NCBI RefSeq assembly: GCF_000321225.1 | Contig: NW_004451664.1 | Location: 216,020-280,019 of the forward strand | DNA length: 64,000 nucleotides | Reading direction: 5' to 3' | Source: Odobenus rosmarus divergens | Lineage: Eukaryota; Chordata; Mammalia; Carnivora; Odobenidae | Shown: positions 1 through 12,509 of the stretch, piece after piece | Numbering within the stretch: the stretch's first letter is position 1 | Layout of the letters: every line of letters starts with the position of its first letter | The notes under the pieces: model-generated | The model's input: the letters and a program-made list of their open reading frames with translations, nothing else | Told to the model about the DNA's origin: nothing | The model's database searches: none | Program-made: the position numbers and the translations under genes

Positions 1-1132
1 AAAAAAAAAAGTATGCATTTTCACTGTTGTTCACTAAATTATCTCATGACTCTTAAGTTGAAAAAAAAACCCATTATATAGTTATATTGACAATTATTTA
101 GAAAGTACAGAATGCAACTCTATACTGGGTCCTTTTTAGTCAGCATATTTTTTGAAAATCTGAGCATTAACATCATGCAGAATATAGATTCTCTTTCAGT
201 ACCTTTTATGTATTGTAAAAAAATTCCTAATTTAAATAGAGAAGACGTGAGAAAGATTGAACAGAACTGTACCTTGGTGGTGGTTTTTGGCAGATTTGTG
301 TTCATTTTAGATTTGAACAGAGAAGTTTGAATGGAAACTCTGAAAAGTTGAGTCAAGGGTTTATAGATGGAAGTGAAAAATGGAAATAAGTAGGGGAGAA
401 TAGGGTGATCTTGGTTTGAGAAAATAGAAACTGAGGATTTGAAAAAACAATGCTTTGTGTGAAAAAGAAATTCAGCACCTATAGAGCATTGGTGAGAGGG
501 TTAAAAGCTCTTTAATGAAGTCAGCTTATTACAGCAGTGCTTGTTGATCTGAACTGATTGCTATAGCAGATACTTATCTGTTTAGGGGTCATTTTAAGTT
601 CATTGTAAATAACAAAAACTTTTGTAGGACACAGTATCTGTGGTTGTCTTCTAATTATATTTTTGAGAACTTGCTAATTCAGTAGGTTATCTTCATTTTA
701 TTCCTGGAGAAACCAAAATGTAATTTAGGAAATAGAATTATTGAGCCAGTAATCAATTTTCTAATTATTTAATGCTTCTCTTGTGCATTAAATGTGTTCA
801 TTTTGTCACTTTATATTTCCAGCTCACAGATAGAAAGGTATCTGTTTTTATTAAAAATCAATGACTGGGACTACTTCTCAAGTACAGAATTATCTTCTTA
901 AATATCAACCTAAAAGGTCACATCCAGTCAAAGAACTAATGGAGAATGAATGAACTCTCATAAACTTTTACCTCACAAATAAAGTTTTTACTTTAATCCC
1001 CCCCCCTTTTTTTTAAAGAGAAATGGAAGGCAGGAGGGGAGGGTTTTGTTCTATCTTTCTGCCTTCCCAGAAATAGTTTAGTGGTGCAGCCCGCTGCTTT
1101 ACTTAAATGCATTAATTAAGAATTTCTAGCAC

Positions 1133-1363
1133 GAGGGGTGCTGTGTGGCTCAGTTGGTTAAGCGTCTGCCTTCGGTTCAGGTCATGATCCCAGGGTCCTA
1201 GGATCAAGTCCCACATTGGGCTCCCTGCTCGTTAGGGAATCTGCTTCTCCCTCTGCCTGCCACTCCCCCTGCTTGTGCTCTGTCTCTCTCTCCAGCTTGC
1301 TCTCTCTCTCAAATAAATAAAATCTTAAAAAAAAAGAAGAAGAAATATGAATTCTTAAGAGAA
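1133..1363 (+). mobile_element. SINEC (Can-SINE), full length
   Basis: The copy has a tRNA-Lys-like head (GTGGCTCAGTTGGTTAAGCG), a CT-rich segment and an A-rich tail. It is flanked by a perfect 15-bp target-site duplication, AAGAATTTCTAGCAC, at 1118-1132 and 1364-1378. Confidence 0.95.
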
Positions 1364-1513
1364 AAGAATTTCTAGCACCATTTTCATTACTCTTGGGACA
1401 AGAAAAGTATTGATTTTTCCAGAGTGTTTTAAATATAAGGATTAAAGAGCACAGTGCTTTTTCTATGCTTGATGATATATGAATAACAAAATAATAATAA
1501 AAATAAATTTTTC

Positions 1514-1717
1514 ATGGGGCACCTGGGTGGCTCAGTCATTAAGCGTCTGCCTTCAGCTCAGGTCAGGATCCCAGGGTCCTGGGATCAAGCCCCGCATCGG
1601 GCTCCCTGCTCCACAGGAAGCCTGCTTCTCCCTCTCCCACTCCCCCTGCTTGTGTTCCCTCTCTCTCTGTGTGTCTCTGTCAAATAAATAAATAAAATTT
1701 TTAAAAAATAAAATAAA
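1514..1717 (+). mobile_element. SINEC, full length
   Basis: Head GGGCACCTGGGTGGCTCAG, CT-rich segment and A-rich tail. The perfect 15-bp target duplication AAAAATAAATTTTTC lies at 1499-1513 and 1718-1732. The open frame across it (1479-1691) is not a gene. Confidence 0.95.
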
Positions 1718-2391
1718 AAAAATAAATTTTTCGTTGAACTAAATGGACTTCAGATATTTTTAGGTTCTTGTAGAGTATAAATATATTTACATGGTTTTAA
1801 ATAAAATTGGAATACTGATTTCTTTTTCAAGTTTAGAAATCACAGTTTTTTTTTTTAAAGCCACGTAAGAACTTTGCCATTAAAGAAATAAGGGCAGTGG
1901 TGTTCTTCCCATTTCATACATGAGCAAATAGAGAACCGGGTAGTGCCAGAGCCACTCATAGACTCCAGCACGCCTCCACCTCACAGCATCCCACTGCTTA
2001 CGCTACAAGATCACACCACCTGAAGTAAACTCTCAGGTAATGTGTGAGTGAGCGTTTCATGATTTCTTTCCAGTGTTAGACTTTGCAGTCCTTCATCTTT
2101 CTTTTCTCTGTTCTCACCCACCATGTTTACTGGGACTCTCCATCCCTCTGCCTTGTGATGACTGGGGGCTCATGTAATAATGAAAGGAAAGAATGAGGAA
2201 GCTATTTGCAGAAGGGTAGCATTATTCTTACATATTAGAGTATGTAGACACTGCATATGTGTCCAGTAAGATAGCATATATGTTGATCCATAATCTGCTA
2301 ATCAAAAAATGTTTAGCTTGCCACAGTTTTACTAGTAAGATATAATTTATTTTCCAAAAGGTTACCCTTAAAGATAGCAGGAGGCAAAGAA

Positions 2392-2627
2392 TGAAGGGGG
2401 GGAAATCGGAGGGGGAGACGAACCATGAGAGACGAGGGACTCTGAAAAACAAACTGAGGGTTCTAGAGGGGAAGGGGGTGGGAGGATGGGTTAGCCTGGT
2501 GATGGGTATTAAGGAGGGCATGTTCTGCATGGAGCATTGGGTGTTATATGCAAATAATGAAACATGGAACACTACATCACAAACTAATGATGTAATGTAT
2601 GGTGATTAACATAACATAATAAAAAAA
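2392..2627 (+). mobile_element. 5'-truncated carnivore L1, 3' UTR end
   Basis: A purine-rich stretch with GGGGGAGA, AACCATGAGAGAC and AACAAACTGAGGGTT leads to TGGTGATGGGTATTAAGG and ends TAACATAACATAATAAAAAAA. This is the typical 3' end of carnivore L1. Open frames on both strands here are artefacts of the repeat. I could not define a target duplication. Confidence 0.85.
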
Positions 2628-2683
2628 GGGGACTGCTAAATGAACAATTTAGAAATTATAACTGAATTTTTTACCTAACATTT

Positions 2684-2835
2684 TTTTTAAAGATTTTATT
2701 TATTTATTAGAGAGCAAGAGCATGAGCGGGGGAAGAGCAGAGGGAGAGGTACAAACAGATGTGGGGCTGGATCCCAGGATCCTGAGATCATGACCCGAGC
2801 TGAAATCAAGAGTCAGACTGAATCACCTAGGCACC
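2684..2835 (-). mobile_element. SINEC, reverse orientation
   Basis: It begins with the complement of the A-rich tail (AAGATTTTATTTATTTATT) and ends in a diverged complement of the head. The 12-bp duplication TACCTAACATTT lies at 2672-2683 and 2836-2847. It forms an inverted pair with the next SINE. Confidence 0.9.
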
Positions 2836-2887
2836 TACCTAACATTTATAAATAATTTTTGTTTATATTTAAATTCAGAGTATGTTT

Positions 2888-3050
2888 GGGGCACCTGGGT
2901 GACTCAGTCAGTTAAGTGTCTGCCTTAGGATCAGGTCTGGTTCCCTGCTCAGCGGGGAGCCTGTTTCTCCCTCTGCCACTGCCCCTCCCCCCACCTCATG
3001 TGCTCTATCACTCTCTCTCTCTCAAATAAATTAAAATATTTAAAAGAAAG
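2888..3050 (+). mobile_element. SINEC with internal deletion
   Basis: The head is intact, but the copy jumps from AGGATCAGGTC straight to GGTTCCCTGCTC, losing about 30-35 bases including the B-box region. A 17-bp target duplication with one mismatch lies at 2871-2887 and 3051-3067. Confidence 0.9.
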
Positions 3051-3067
3051 AAATTCAGAATATGTTT

Positions 3068-5640
3068 AAAGAAGCTTATCATGAAATTTGAGTCAGTAAC
3101 AAAAACATGACCTTTGTTTTAGTCATAAAAGAACTACTTCGTGTATATAAGGGAAAAACAAAGTGTCAGGTACAGATTATTTTTGCATATTTTGAAGTTA
3201 AACTAAGCTTTAGTAAGCTTTTTTATTCATTTGAGCAGTCTAAATAGTTCTTTTTAATAGTTGCTAGATTCACAAATTTTAATAGAACTATATAAATTCC
3301 CTGGAGTTGTTAGTTGAAATTAACCAATGTTATTTAAATTGGTACTGGGAGATTCTTCCTAATACACTATCCCAAGAATATTTAAATGAGAGATGTTAAA
3401 TTAAATGGCACAATTAATGTTTGGTGCTAAATCTGTTTTCACAAATATTTCTGTACTCCTTATAATCATGTAATCCAATGCCAAGTGAGATGAGACTGTT
3501 TATAATAAATATGTAACTGTGCCATTATTTATTAAGATTAACTTAACATTGGATGTTATCTCAAACACTGTTAATAATATTTGATTTTCCTTCTTAAAAA
3601 TGGGTTTAGTAAGTTAGATATTCTCATCACTTATAATGTCAATTGACCACCTTACTTAGAGTTGCCATATAAGATTAGATCTTAAGCTTTGCATGTTCCA
3701 TTTTTGTTTAAAAAATATATTTAAGTAGGCCCTTTGTTCACTTATGCTTCTGAAGTGACACTGGGGACTTGCTCCTTGAAGACACGAATCCAAAACGGTG
3801 CCCTATATTTCACATATCCTGTGGGATCCTATAAAACCATGTAACTTTCTGTAAGACTTTCACAGTTTTCAAAAGACACACTGAATGATCTTCAGTTGTG
3901 AAATATAGACATTACATTACCTTATATCTGTGTAAGATTGCTTTTTTCCCCCCTTTTCCCTCTACCCCCAAGTCAATCACTAGTGACGCTTTGGTGTACA
4001 AGTTGGATACGCCTAATCATTTTGTATAAATATCTAAAGCTCCAAAATATAGTGTACTTTAATGTATTAGACCCACTTTGGGGTGCTAAAATGTGTCCTT
4101 GGGTAGATGGAAATTGGGTATATCTGGGAGGCTGATATAACATAATTGGTCTCAGAGGGATTAAGATGGGGGTGAAAAAGAAACAGTACCAATAGCACCA
4201 GTCTTTATTATTCTGTTGAGAATTGTGTTAGTGACCTAAAGCTATAATGCACAAAGAGCCCTATTGTTATTACCTGTACGTGACTGAACTTGATACATAA
4301 TTGGGTTATCGCCCTGACAACAATGACTGTTCACACTCTCTTCTTTTTAATATTTCTGGTACTAACCCACATGCTTTGATATTTCTTTGGAAATATATAG
4401 ATCAGTCTATATTAGTATATTAGTATTTTCTCCACTTTATTGAAAACAAATATTAATTTCCATATGACTGATTTCATAATCCTTTAGAAAGGTTATAGAG
4501 AATTCATTTTATTTTTACTGTATGCTTTTTCTCATTTAAATGTTTCTGTATTGCTTTTTAAATTTCCTTTAAGCATCTGAATTAAGCAGTTTTTTTCTTC
4601 TCTGATTTTGTAAAGGCTTTTGCATATTCAGATCTCTGTTTCGCCTATTTTTATCTTGTTATATAAAACATTTTTAAAAAAACAAAGTACATATTTTTAT
4701 AAACATGTGTTAAGTAACGCAAACTAAATTTTTTGACATAATGTAAGCCATGAAATGTTTCTTTACTTCTATTTATTTTGTATCAAAGTTGTAATATCTA
4801 CTGATTTTGGCATTATTTCTCTAATTTGAAGGAATAAATGAAAAATGAATTCCCTCAATTCAAACACAAAGATTTTTTTTTGAGCAAGTTGCCTAATGAT
4901 GTTATTAGAATTAAAGCCTGACATACAGGAATGTATAGGAAATTCTTAAAGTGATTGTATGAACATGTTTTCCTCGAACATGGTTAATAATATAGTACTT
5001 AGAATTTTTGCAGACTATTAGTTAAATGTTAAAGGTTTTTAACTTCTTTTCTTCCAGAGGCTTATAGGAACTTTTTTTAAAATATAAAGACTAACATTGA
5101 GGGAAATCGCTAAGATAATTACCACATTCTGCTTATTTAATGTCTGACTTTCTGATAGAAAAATTAGAGACATTTTTTATAACTTATCAAGTCACTATGT
5201 AAGTTTATAATCTGGCATAAAGAAACCATCCATGTTAAAATTCAACTACATTTTATTTGTTTGGAGGGAGTTACTGTCACTTTAATCAATGAGTCGGATT
5301 AGAAATAACATTAAAATTGTCACTCGAAGCATAATACTAATCTTAATATTTTTGTGTTATCATTTAAATGTATCTCTTATGGATAAAGTAGGCCTGTATC
5401 TCATTGTGAGTTTTGTAGAATGCTAGAGAAAATTTTGGGGTTTGCTTTTTGATCAAAGTTGGCCTATGAAATATGAGGGCAGATTGATTAATTTAGAAAC
5501 TAGATGAGCCAATATTAGAGCTAGCAGTCTTTTGAGAATCAAATAGTCTAAAACTGTCTTTGTCTATCTGGAAGGTCTCCCACTTTTGTGCAGAGGTGGC
5601 CGTGAGGGAACCTGCAGACCACATTAGGATTTTTCGCAGG
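3068..5640. other. AT-rich intron without recognised elements
   Basis: I see no gene, RNA gene or repeat that I can name here. It is AT-rich with scattered homopolymer runs. The short open frames at 3938-4135 and 5560-5754 are chance or lie partly in a MIR. Confidence 0.5.
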
Positions 5641-5875
5641 CAGTATAACACAGTAACTTTAAAAGCCCAGACTCTGAAGCTAGACTACTTCAGTTCAATT
5701 TCAAGCTGTTCTCTTTACTACCTTTGTGACCTTGGGAATGTTACTCCTCTGTAAAATGTCATAGTAGTAGTGCTTACCTCAAAGAGTTGTTATTAAGACT
5801 GAATCATTAAGCCATGTGCAGATGTATAGAATCGTGCCTGATTCATGATAAGAACTCAATAAATACCAGCTTTTA
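5641..5875 (+). mobile_element. MIR, forward
   Basis: The order of motifs fits MIR: AGACTCTGAAGCTAGACTAC, then TTTGTGACCTTGGG, CTGTAAAATG, TACCTCAAAGAGTTGTTATTAAG, and a tail resembling AGAACTCAATAAATACCAG. It is strongly diverged, as expected for this old family. Confidence 0.8.
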
Positions 5876-6725
5876 GGAAATGGTTTTCTCTCTGCTCTGG
5901 TACTAGAAATAACATATAGTCAAAGCCCCAGAGTTACCTTATAGAGCATAAAGATCTTACCATATAGAACATGAAAATGTTCAGGGGACTGTATTCCAGT
6001 TTTTCACTGGAAACCTAAGAAAACTAACTACTGGTTGTATCAAGCATCTCCATCTAAGTAACGTGTCCTCTAGACGTGTCTCCTGGCTGTGAAAAATGAA
6101 ACTATGAGTAACCAAATGAACCTGTTATAGGGTAGTTATTTAACAACTTAAAATTTGGAAACTGTCTGGCAAAGGTAAGAGTTTTTCCTCTTCCTCTGCT
6201 TAATGACTTTTAAACTCTCTATTCTGTCTCTTAATGTTTCTGGTTTCTGATATGTAGTTTTATCCTCCTATTCATGATAGCAGGAGCACAAATAACTCTA
6301 CCATGTAAAGTGAAACTGTACTTTTGTATACGTTCAAAGAAGACAGGATGAGATGTGACCTTATTTATATAACGTGAATTGTTGTTATCTGGTATGACAA
6401 GAGACCATTCATAGATCCATATAAATTTGCAATTTTAAACCAAATTATTAAAGACATCAAACTTAGTCCATGGCTGTTTGTAACATGAAAGTAAATTTTA
6501 TGTTGTGATTTTTTTCCCTTTACATTGCCAAAGACTGTCGTAGCTGATTTTTCCTCCACTACGTTAACAAGTCTATTTAGATGTATCTTTAGAACAACCA
6601 GTAGTTATCTCATATATATCAAGGAAAACTGCATCCATTTAAGAATGCAGGTCTATGTAAATCTCCCATTTTGTGTTCTACTCTGCCTTTTTTTCAAAAA
6701 GGATTTGAGATAACTTACAGTAAAT
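5876..6725. other. Intron without recognised elements
   Basis: No repeat or gene recognised. The open frames at 6365-6559 and 6525-6713 overlap on opposite strands and show no domain. Confidence 0.5.
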
Positions 6726-6735
6726 GACATGACTT

Positions 6736-6937
6736 GGGGCACCTGGGTGGCTCAGTCAGTTAAGCGTCTGCCTTTGGTTCAGGTCATGATCCCAGGACAT
6801 CCTGGGATCAAGCGCCATGTCAGGCTCTGCTGAGCAGGGAGTCTGCTTCTCCCTCTCCCTCTGCCCCTCCGCCCACTTGTGCTCGCTCTCTCAAATAAGA
6901 TCTTTAAAAAAAAATTAAAAAGTAAAATAAAAAAAAA
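6736..6937 (+). mobile_element. SINEC, full length
   Basis: Head GGGGCACCTGGGTGGCTCAG, CT-rich segment and long A-rich tail. The 10-bp target duplication GACATGACTT lies at 6726-6735 and 6938-6947. Confidence 0.95.
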
Positions 6938-6947
6938 GACATGACTT

Positions 6948-7954
6948 AACAAGTTATTAAAATAGAAATGGAAGTACAAATTCAGAACCAAGGATTAAAG
7001 AGAATGGAGGCACACCTATCTTACTGACCAGCAGAGTTGCCATGGTTGAGCTGTTCATCTAGTTATTGCTTCCTTTCTGTCAGGGCTCAAAGGGCTGTTT
7101 CTGTTTTTAGGGAGGAAATATACCAGTTCCTCAGAGAAGACAAAGTTTTCTCCCACTAAATTATAATAGAAATATCTCCTATAAGGATCTGTGAGTAACG
7201 TACCAGGCAGTTATCTTTAGTAGCAACTATACAGAAAATACCCTACATGGTATTTGATAAAAGTCAAAAGCAAACATTAAAGCATGGTTTTGGAAAGGCG
7301 ATTTGGCAGCTGGATAAACCATTGTGCTCCCATGATTTAGCTTCTCATGGCCTAATTTGATTAAAGGGTACAGCTAAGATTATCCAAAGTTATAAAGATG
7401 AATCTTGTCCTATACAGGGTCTTCCTTAAATTTTCATTCTCTTAGCAGGAGTTTGATAGGACCTATGTAGCACACCTTTCAGTACTCTTTGAACATTCAG
7501 ATTTTTCAGTATTCAACACACCATTAAATATTCTTTGACAAAGATTTAGAATGATGGATTCTACTGATTTGCTTAAGAGAAAACAAACAGCAAGTCAGCT
7601 TTGACACCGTTGATTAAAGCTGAGGCATCTCACGACTGTGTTCATTGGATGGAAGTCAGACCAACTTCTTGAGTATTTGAATAAAGTACCTGAGACGCTA
7701 GCTTCTCTACTCTGTGATGGCCACCACATAACTAGTATTTTCTATCAATACCTAGTAACTCATTTCTCTTGTTGGGAACTCAGATAATACCTCAGACTAA
7801 GTGATATCCCTCTATAGTGGTAATGATTTGAAATTCAACCAGTTAGAAATCATTATGCATGCAGATCTGCATTAGTCGTCATGAGGAATTCAAACCAAAA
7901 GGCCAAGTTAGATAAAAGTAGGCAAGCTCTCAACAATGGGAAATGGAAAAGGCC
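6948..7954. other. Intron without recognised elements
   Basis: I see no repeat, RNA gene or coding segment that I can support. Confidence 0.5.
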
Positions 7955-8140
7955 TGCATTAAAAATCAAATGACTTGGGTTCCAGTTCAGGTTTCACCAT
8001 CAATTTTTTAATTGGTTCTTAGGTTTGTTTGTTTTTTTTTCTCTCTGTAAATTGAGATTGTTATGAGAGATTACAATACTTAAAAATAAAAGGATATGGA
8101 AGATTTTGTAAAATATTAAATCCTATATAAATACAGGATT
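7955..8140 (+). mobile_element. MIR, forward, degraded
   Basis: TGACTTGGGTTCCAGTTCAGG, CTCTGTAAATTGAGATTGTTATGAG and the spacing between them match the MIR core order. The centre is disturbed by a T-rich run. Confidence 0.6.
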
Positions 8141-8639
8141 TTTTAAAGTCCAGAATGATACCTGCCTTTAAGTAAGACTAAATTAACACATGAATATTTA
8201 AGAGAACGATAACGGTGCAAAATCATGTTCAGTATAGGTAATAACGTTTCACTAAAGCTGTCTCCTTTATCTTCATGATCTTGATATAGGAAGAATCACA
8301 AAAATTGTTTAATATATAGAATTCAGTTATTTAGATATAGATACAGAATTAAACCCCAAATTCAGGAATTCACAGTTCCACCCAAACTGCAATATGTTCA
8401 TACCTCAAATGTGATACCTTCAAAACTTAGTGGCCCTGTTGCCCCTGCAAAGTCACTCTCCCTTCTTTGTCACCTACTTCTGTTAGTGGACACAACATTC
8501 TTTCACATTCCCTGGTGAAAACTTCCGATGAACAATATTTCTTGCCTGAAATCTTACAGAAACATTATTGAGCGTTCTGCTGGCATTGCTCTCTTTTTGC
8601 TCTATTCCAAGAAAACACGGACTGAAGTGCTCCTTTAAT

Positions 8640-8960
8640 GACCTCTCCCTCCTGGCTTAAGTACTGACTTCCTGTGGCCTATAGCAATAGATTCTAAACT
8701 CCTTAAGCCTTTCCTTTATTTAGCCTCAGTTTATCATTTCATCCCTGTTGCTTGCTCCCCAGTCATGCAGAAATACTAGCCATTGCTTCACACATCTCAC
8801 ACTTTCTTTAGCTCAGCACCTTTGTTCAGTCTGTTACCTCTGCTTAGAATCTTCCCTACCCTTTTATATATCAAAATTGTGTTCATGCTTCGGACCTTCG
8901 CTCAGCTGCCACAACCACAAAACCATTCCATTTTCCCTCACTCAGAAGTTACCCATTCAT
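8640..8960 (+). mobile_element. L2 fragment, forward (end of ORF2 and 3' UTR)
   Basis: AAGCCTTTCCTTTATTTAGCC, a stretch resembling the GCACCTTTGTTCA..CTGTT..CTCTGCTTAGAATCTTCC motif, and the following pyrimidine-rich DNA match the 3' part of LINE-2. The open frames of 78 and 82 codons here are remnants or chance. Confidence 0.6.
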
Positions 8961-9097
8961 TCTTTTCATTTAACATGTCAGTGAGCACTTACTGTTCATA
9001 TAATATCCATCCTCCAGGTCTTTCAGTTTAATAGGAGAACACAGATATTAAATGAAGTACAATAAAGTGTTATAAAGGCTTTAATTAAAGCACGTGA

Positions 9098-9148
9098 ACA
9101 CCTGAAACTAATATAATGTTAATGTCAGCTATACCTAAAAAAAAAAAA
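9098..9148 (+). mobile_element. Very short L1 3' end
   Basis: ACACCTGAAACTAATATAAT, then TGTCAGCTATACCT and an A12 run match the extreme 3' end of carnivore L1. Flanks GCACGTGAA and GTATGTGAA could be a diverged target duplication. Confidence 0.65.
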
Positions 9149-9195
9149 GTATGTGAAGGGTATGATGGAGGGCAAACAGAAAATATTGAGTTCTG

Positions 9196-9321
9196 AGAGA
9201 CCTGGATGGCTCAATTGATAAAGCATCTGTCTCATGATCTCAGCTCAGGTTTGATCTCAGGGTCAGGGGTTCAAGCCCCAGGTTGGGCTCCACGCTGGGC
9301 ATGGAGCTTTATATATATATA
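9196..9321 (+). mobile_element. Older SINEC copy, 3'-shortened
   Basis: The head is CCTGGATGGCTCAATTGATAAAGC, followed by CTCAGGGTCAGGGGTTCAAGCC and GGGCTCCACGCTGGGCATGGAGC. It lacks the long CT-rich segment and ends in a TA run. A 7-bp duplication, AGTTCTG, lies at 9189-9195 and 9322-9328. It is nested in the L2. Confidence 0.8.
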
Positions 9322-10480
9322 AGTTCTGCATGGCGACAGAGTTATTAAGAAAGGCTTTAGAGAATGAGTAGGTGACAGGCAAGAGAGTAGCAGATTTTGA
9401 GGCAGGCTTTGTAAGCAGAGAAGCAACATACACAAAGATTCAGGGCATAAAACAGTTTGGTGAGCACAGAACTGAACGCTTTGTTATGGTTGAGTGTAGA
9501 GTGGGGCTGGAGGGAGGAGGGGTTTGGGGCTAAATATGAGGCTGGAAAGGTAAGCAAGAGCCAGATGTTAGAAGCCCATAATAAACCATGCTAATGATTA
9601 GACTTTGTAGAGGGCAGTGGGGAGACATTGAAATGTTTAATGTTGAAGTATGGTCAGCTTGGTGTTTACAGGCAGTGCTAGGGAGATTGGAAGAAACTGG
9701 AGGTAAAACTGTCAGTGGGAAGATTATCCCTTGAGTGTAAGCAGTGGAGCCTAAGGCAAGAAGAAATACAGTCAGGAAACAATAAGACTTGGTTGATGAT
9801 TGTTGGGCCAGGGGGAGGAAGTATGAAGTGTCTCCTATGAATTTTAGATTTCTGGCTTGAGAAATTGGAGGCACTGCCAAGATAGAACTGGTTTGGGGAG
9901 GAAATTAATAAGATCTCAGTTCCGAACATGTTTAATATGAGGTATTTGTAGATAGATATGCTCAGAAGCCAGGCAGAAATATGTGAATAGAGCCCATGAA
10001 GAGGTCTGGCCTGAAGATACATATGGGTGTGTGTTCCTCAGCGTGTTGTATGGGCTGTTATTAAAGCCATGGGAGTAAGTAAAAGTTGTATAGGATAGAA
10101 AGGGGGAGAGAGAGAAGATAAAAGAGCTAAGGAAAGAAATGAACCTCGGAGCACGCTGACAGTAGAGGGACTGCCAGAGGAAGCTAAACCTCCAAAGGAA
10201 GGAAAAGTCAGAGAAATGAGAGAACCAATATGGAGTCTTGGAGCCAGAGGAGGAGGCAACTCCCAGCAAGGCTGTGATCAGAAGCATCAGCCAGGCAGAA
10301 AGGTTGGGTAAGCGGTAGACAGAAAAGAGTTTGTTAGATTTAGCAAATTGGAAATGCTGCTAAGCTTTGCCAGAGCGATTTCAGTGGAGTACTCTTGGGG
10401 GGTGGAGGAGATGAAAAAGTGATTATAGTTGGCTTAGATAAGTAAATTAAGGAAGTTGATATAGTAAGGATAGTGGGTTG

Positions 10481-11580
10481 TTTTGTTTTTTTGTTTTTCC
10501 ACCCTGAAATTTGGCTGTAGAGTAAATACATTAGATGGGGCAGTGGTTAGGAAGAGAAACTTGACTATACTTATAGACTATGATGAAGAAATCAGCAAAT
10601 GAGGAGAGGTTGAAAATATGGAAGAGTAATAATAGACAGAATATTCACTCATTGAATACTCATTCATAGCAAACTATATTTCAGGTACTGTTGTATAATG
10701 GTGTATAATGTATAATTTCTTGGAAGAGATCCCAGTGATAGAATTGAGAGTAGTAGGAAAACAATATTCTTCTGATGCTAGAACAGAGATGATATGGATC
10801 AGATATTGATAGGTTAGGTTGAGATACTGAGGAAAGCTTAAACCTAACTGTTGATTTTTCTCTGTGAAGTAGGAGGTGAAAAAGAATTGAGGGCGGTGAC
10901 TACAGATTAGTGAAGGTTGAAAATAGCCATTGTGGGAAATGGAGTTTATTAGGCAAAACATTTGGATTACAGAACAGCTTTTAAGGTCTAACTACAGTTG
11001 GAACCATGAATCTGGTGACTCCAGACTATACGGAGTCTGCAATTTTCTCCAGCAGTCCTTCACATCCTGGTAGAGAAGCAAACAAAACAATTGTCAGGGT
11101 TGATATTGTGAAAAGACAAAGGATTATTAATGGTGCTGCCAAAGAAGTGGTTAAAGGATTGTGCTATGAGGTCTAGCCTGGAAATGAATGACGTAAATCC
11201 AGAAGCAGATGATTGACGAGGAGGAAAGGTACTGGAAATGGTCTCAGATCAAAGCACAACCATACTGGGGGACAGGTGTGAGCCCTGGAAGGACGGGAGC
11301 TTGTGCCCACATTTCTTACGTGACATAGGACATTGTAAGACTTAGGCTGTACCCCTGGGAGGCAGAGACTAAAATGGAATGAAAGTGAAGATTAAGGCCA
11401 TGTAATCAAAAAGTTTGTTTCGGATGGAGGATCCAAATGGGCATCACAGTGACCAAAGGTGTGGTTGTTGTACTTGGGATGAAGAATGCTGTTAGCTGGA
11501 TGTCCTCAGTGAATGAGATGGAAAAACTCGGAGTTAGGTAGATGGAAGGAAAAAGAGGAAAGTAATGATTGTCTCTTCTG
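10481..11580. other. Purine-rich stretch, possible further L2 or another old LINE in reverse
   Basis: The purine-rich style of the preceding L2 continues, with a second L2/MIR-tail-like motif at 10636-10700 (CATTGAATACTCATTCATAG, TTTCAGGTACTGTT). I cannot assign the rest. The 95-codon minus-strand frame at 10674-10961 has no recognisable domain. Confidence 0.35.
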
Positions 11581-11842
11581 GGCGGCCATCTACAGTCTTT
11601 TTGCCTCTAACTATCTCACAAATATCTCTTGAGATACCTCTCACTTTGTAGTTTATAATAGAATTAGTTATATGATTTCCTCAGTCTCCCTCAGTTCTTC
11701 TTCCCCCACTAGATTGTAAGCTGTCCAAAGGCAGGTGCCATGTATATTTCATTTATTGCTTTATCCTTACTACCATTGTAATAAAGTGTCTGGCACATAA
11801 TAAATGCTCAATAAGATTTTATTGAATGAATGAATGAATGGA
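11581..11842 (+). mobile_element. L2 3' end, forward
   Basis: TTGTAAGCTGTCCAAAGGCAGG, then GTGTCTGGCACATAATAAATG, CTCAATAAG and three GAAT repeats form the classic 3' end of LINE-2, read forward. Confidence 0.8.
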
Positions 11843-12491
11843 GAAGGGAGAGGTAGAAAGGAAAGAGGGGTCAGATTGTCAGGAAGGAAAATGAGTCATT
11901 CTCTCACACCCCATCCTGGACAATAGGCCTTCCTTTCTGGGCTGGTTCTTTACCCTGATTTATCCTCAGTGTCCCCAGATGCCAGCATAGTGCTCTACTC
12001 TAGATGAGTGAGAATCGCTACTCAAGCATATTTTAATTTTAAAGGATCTTATTTTCATAGTTTATTAATTTGCTTATTAGATAATTGAGGAAAAATTTAT
12101 CAACAGATTATTTGATTCATAAATATACTGAGGTATGCATATTTTATATCATATATGATTTTATACTACGTGACTTGTTAGAAACTTCTCTGGAAAAGAT
12201 AAATCTTTATGATACAATGAACTACACTTCAGATGAAGATCGAACCACATAAGAAAGAGGAAAAGCAAGGGCGGTATTGCTCTGGCTCTGTCTACTGTAG
12301 TGTTTCTGACTCTCCTGTCAGTCCTTAGGAAGGCTGTCCTGAAGGAGGGGTAATAAAGCAGCGGCTCAGGCGCCCTCTCCACTCCCTCCCCATTTACTGT
12401 ATTCTTTACTACATCTGGTTCTCATCTTCCACTTTGGAGAACCGGAGAATCTTTGTCCTCTTCAACTAAATTTATATCCAGCTATCTTTAA
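11843..12491. other. Intron without recognised elements
   Basis: Nothing recognised. The 73-codon frame on the minus strand at 12161-12382 has no domain or splice context. Confidence 0.45.
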
Positions 12492-12509
12492 TCTTGGGCA
12501 CTTTCTTTT

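Larger units (their letters stand above)
8961..10480 (-). mobile_element. Long L2 fragment, reverse (3' UTR and ORF2)
   Basis: The segment begins with complement-type L2 3' signals (CATTCATTCTTTTCATTTAAC, GAGCACTTACTGTTCA). It continues with GAACATGTTTAATATGAGGTA, AGAGGTCTGGCCTGAAGATAC and TTAAAGCCATGGGAG, then TTTGCCAGAGCGATTTCAGTGGAG near 10375. These resemble the complement of the L2 reverse-transcriptase coding region and 3' UTR. Stop-free stretches on the minus strand (9530-9880, 9678-10022, 9916-10287) are broken, frame-shifted remnants. A short L1 3' end (9098-9148) and a SINE (9196-9321) interrupt it. Confidence 0.65.

Noticed and set aside
1137..1160. tRNA-like sequence at the head of each SINE as a possible tRNA gene
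   Set aside because: These are tRNA-derived SINE heads with target duplications and A-tails; none can fold as an intact tRNA gene.
9530..10287. Cluster of minus-strand frames of 73-123 codons
   Set aside because: They are overlapping, frame-shifted remnants of L2, not a host gene.
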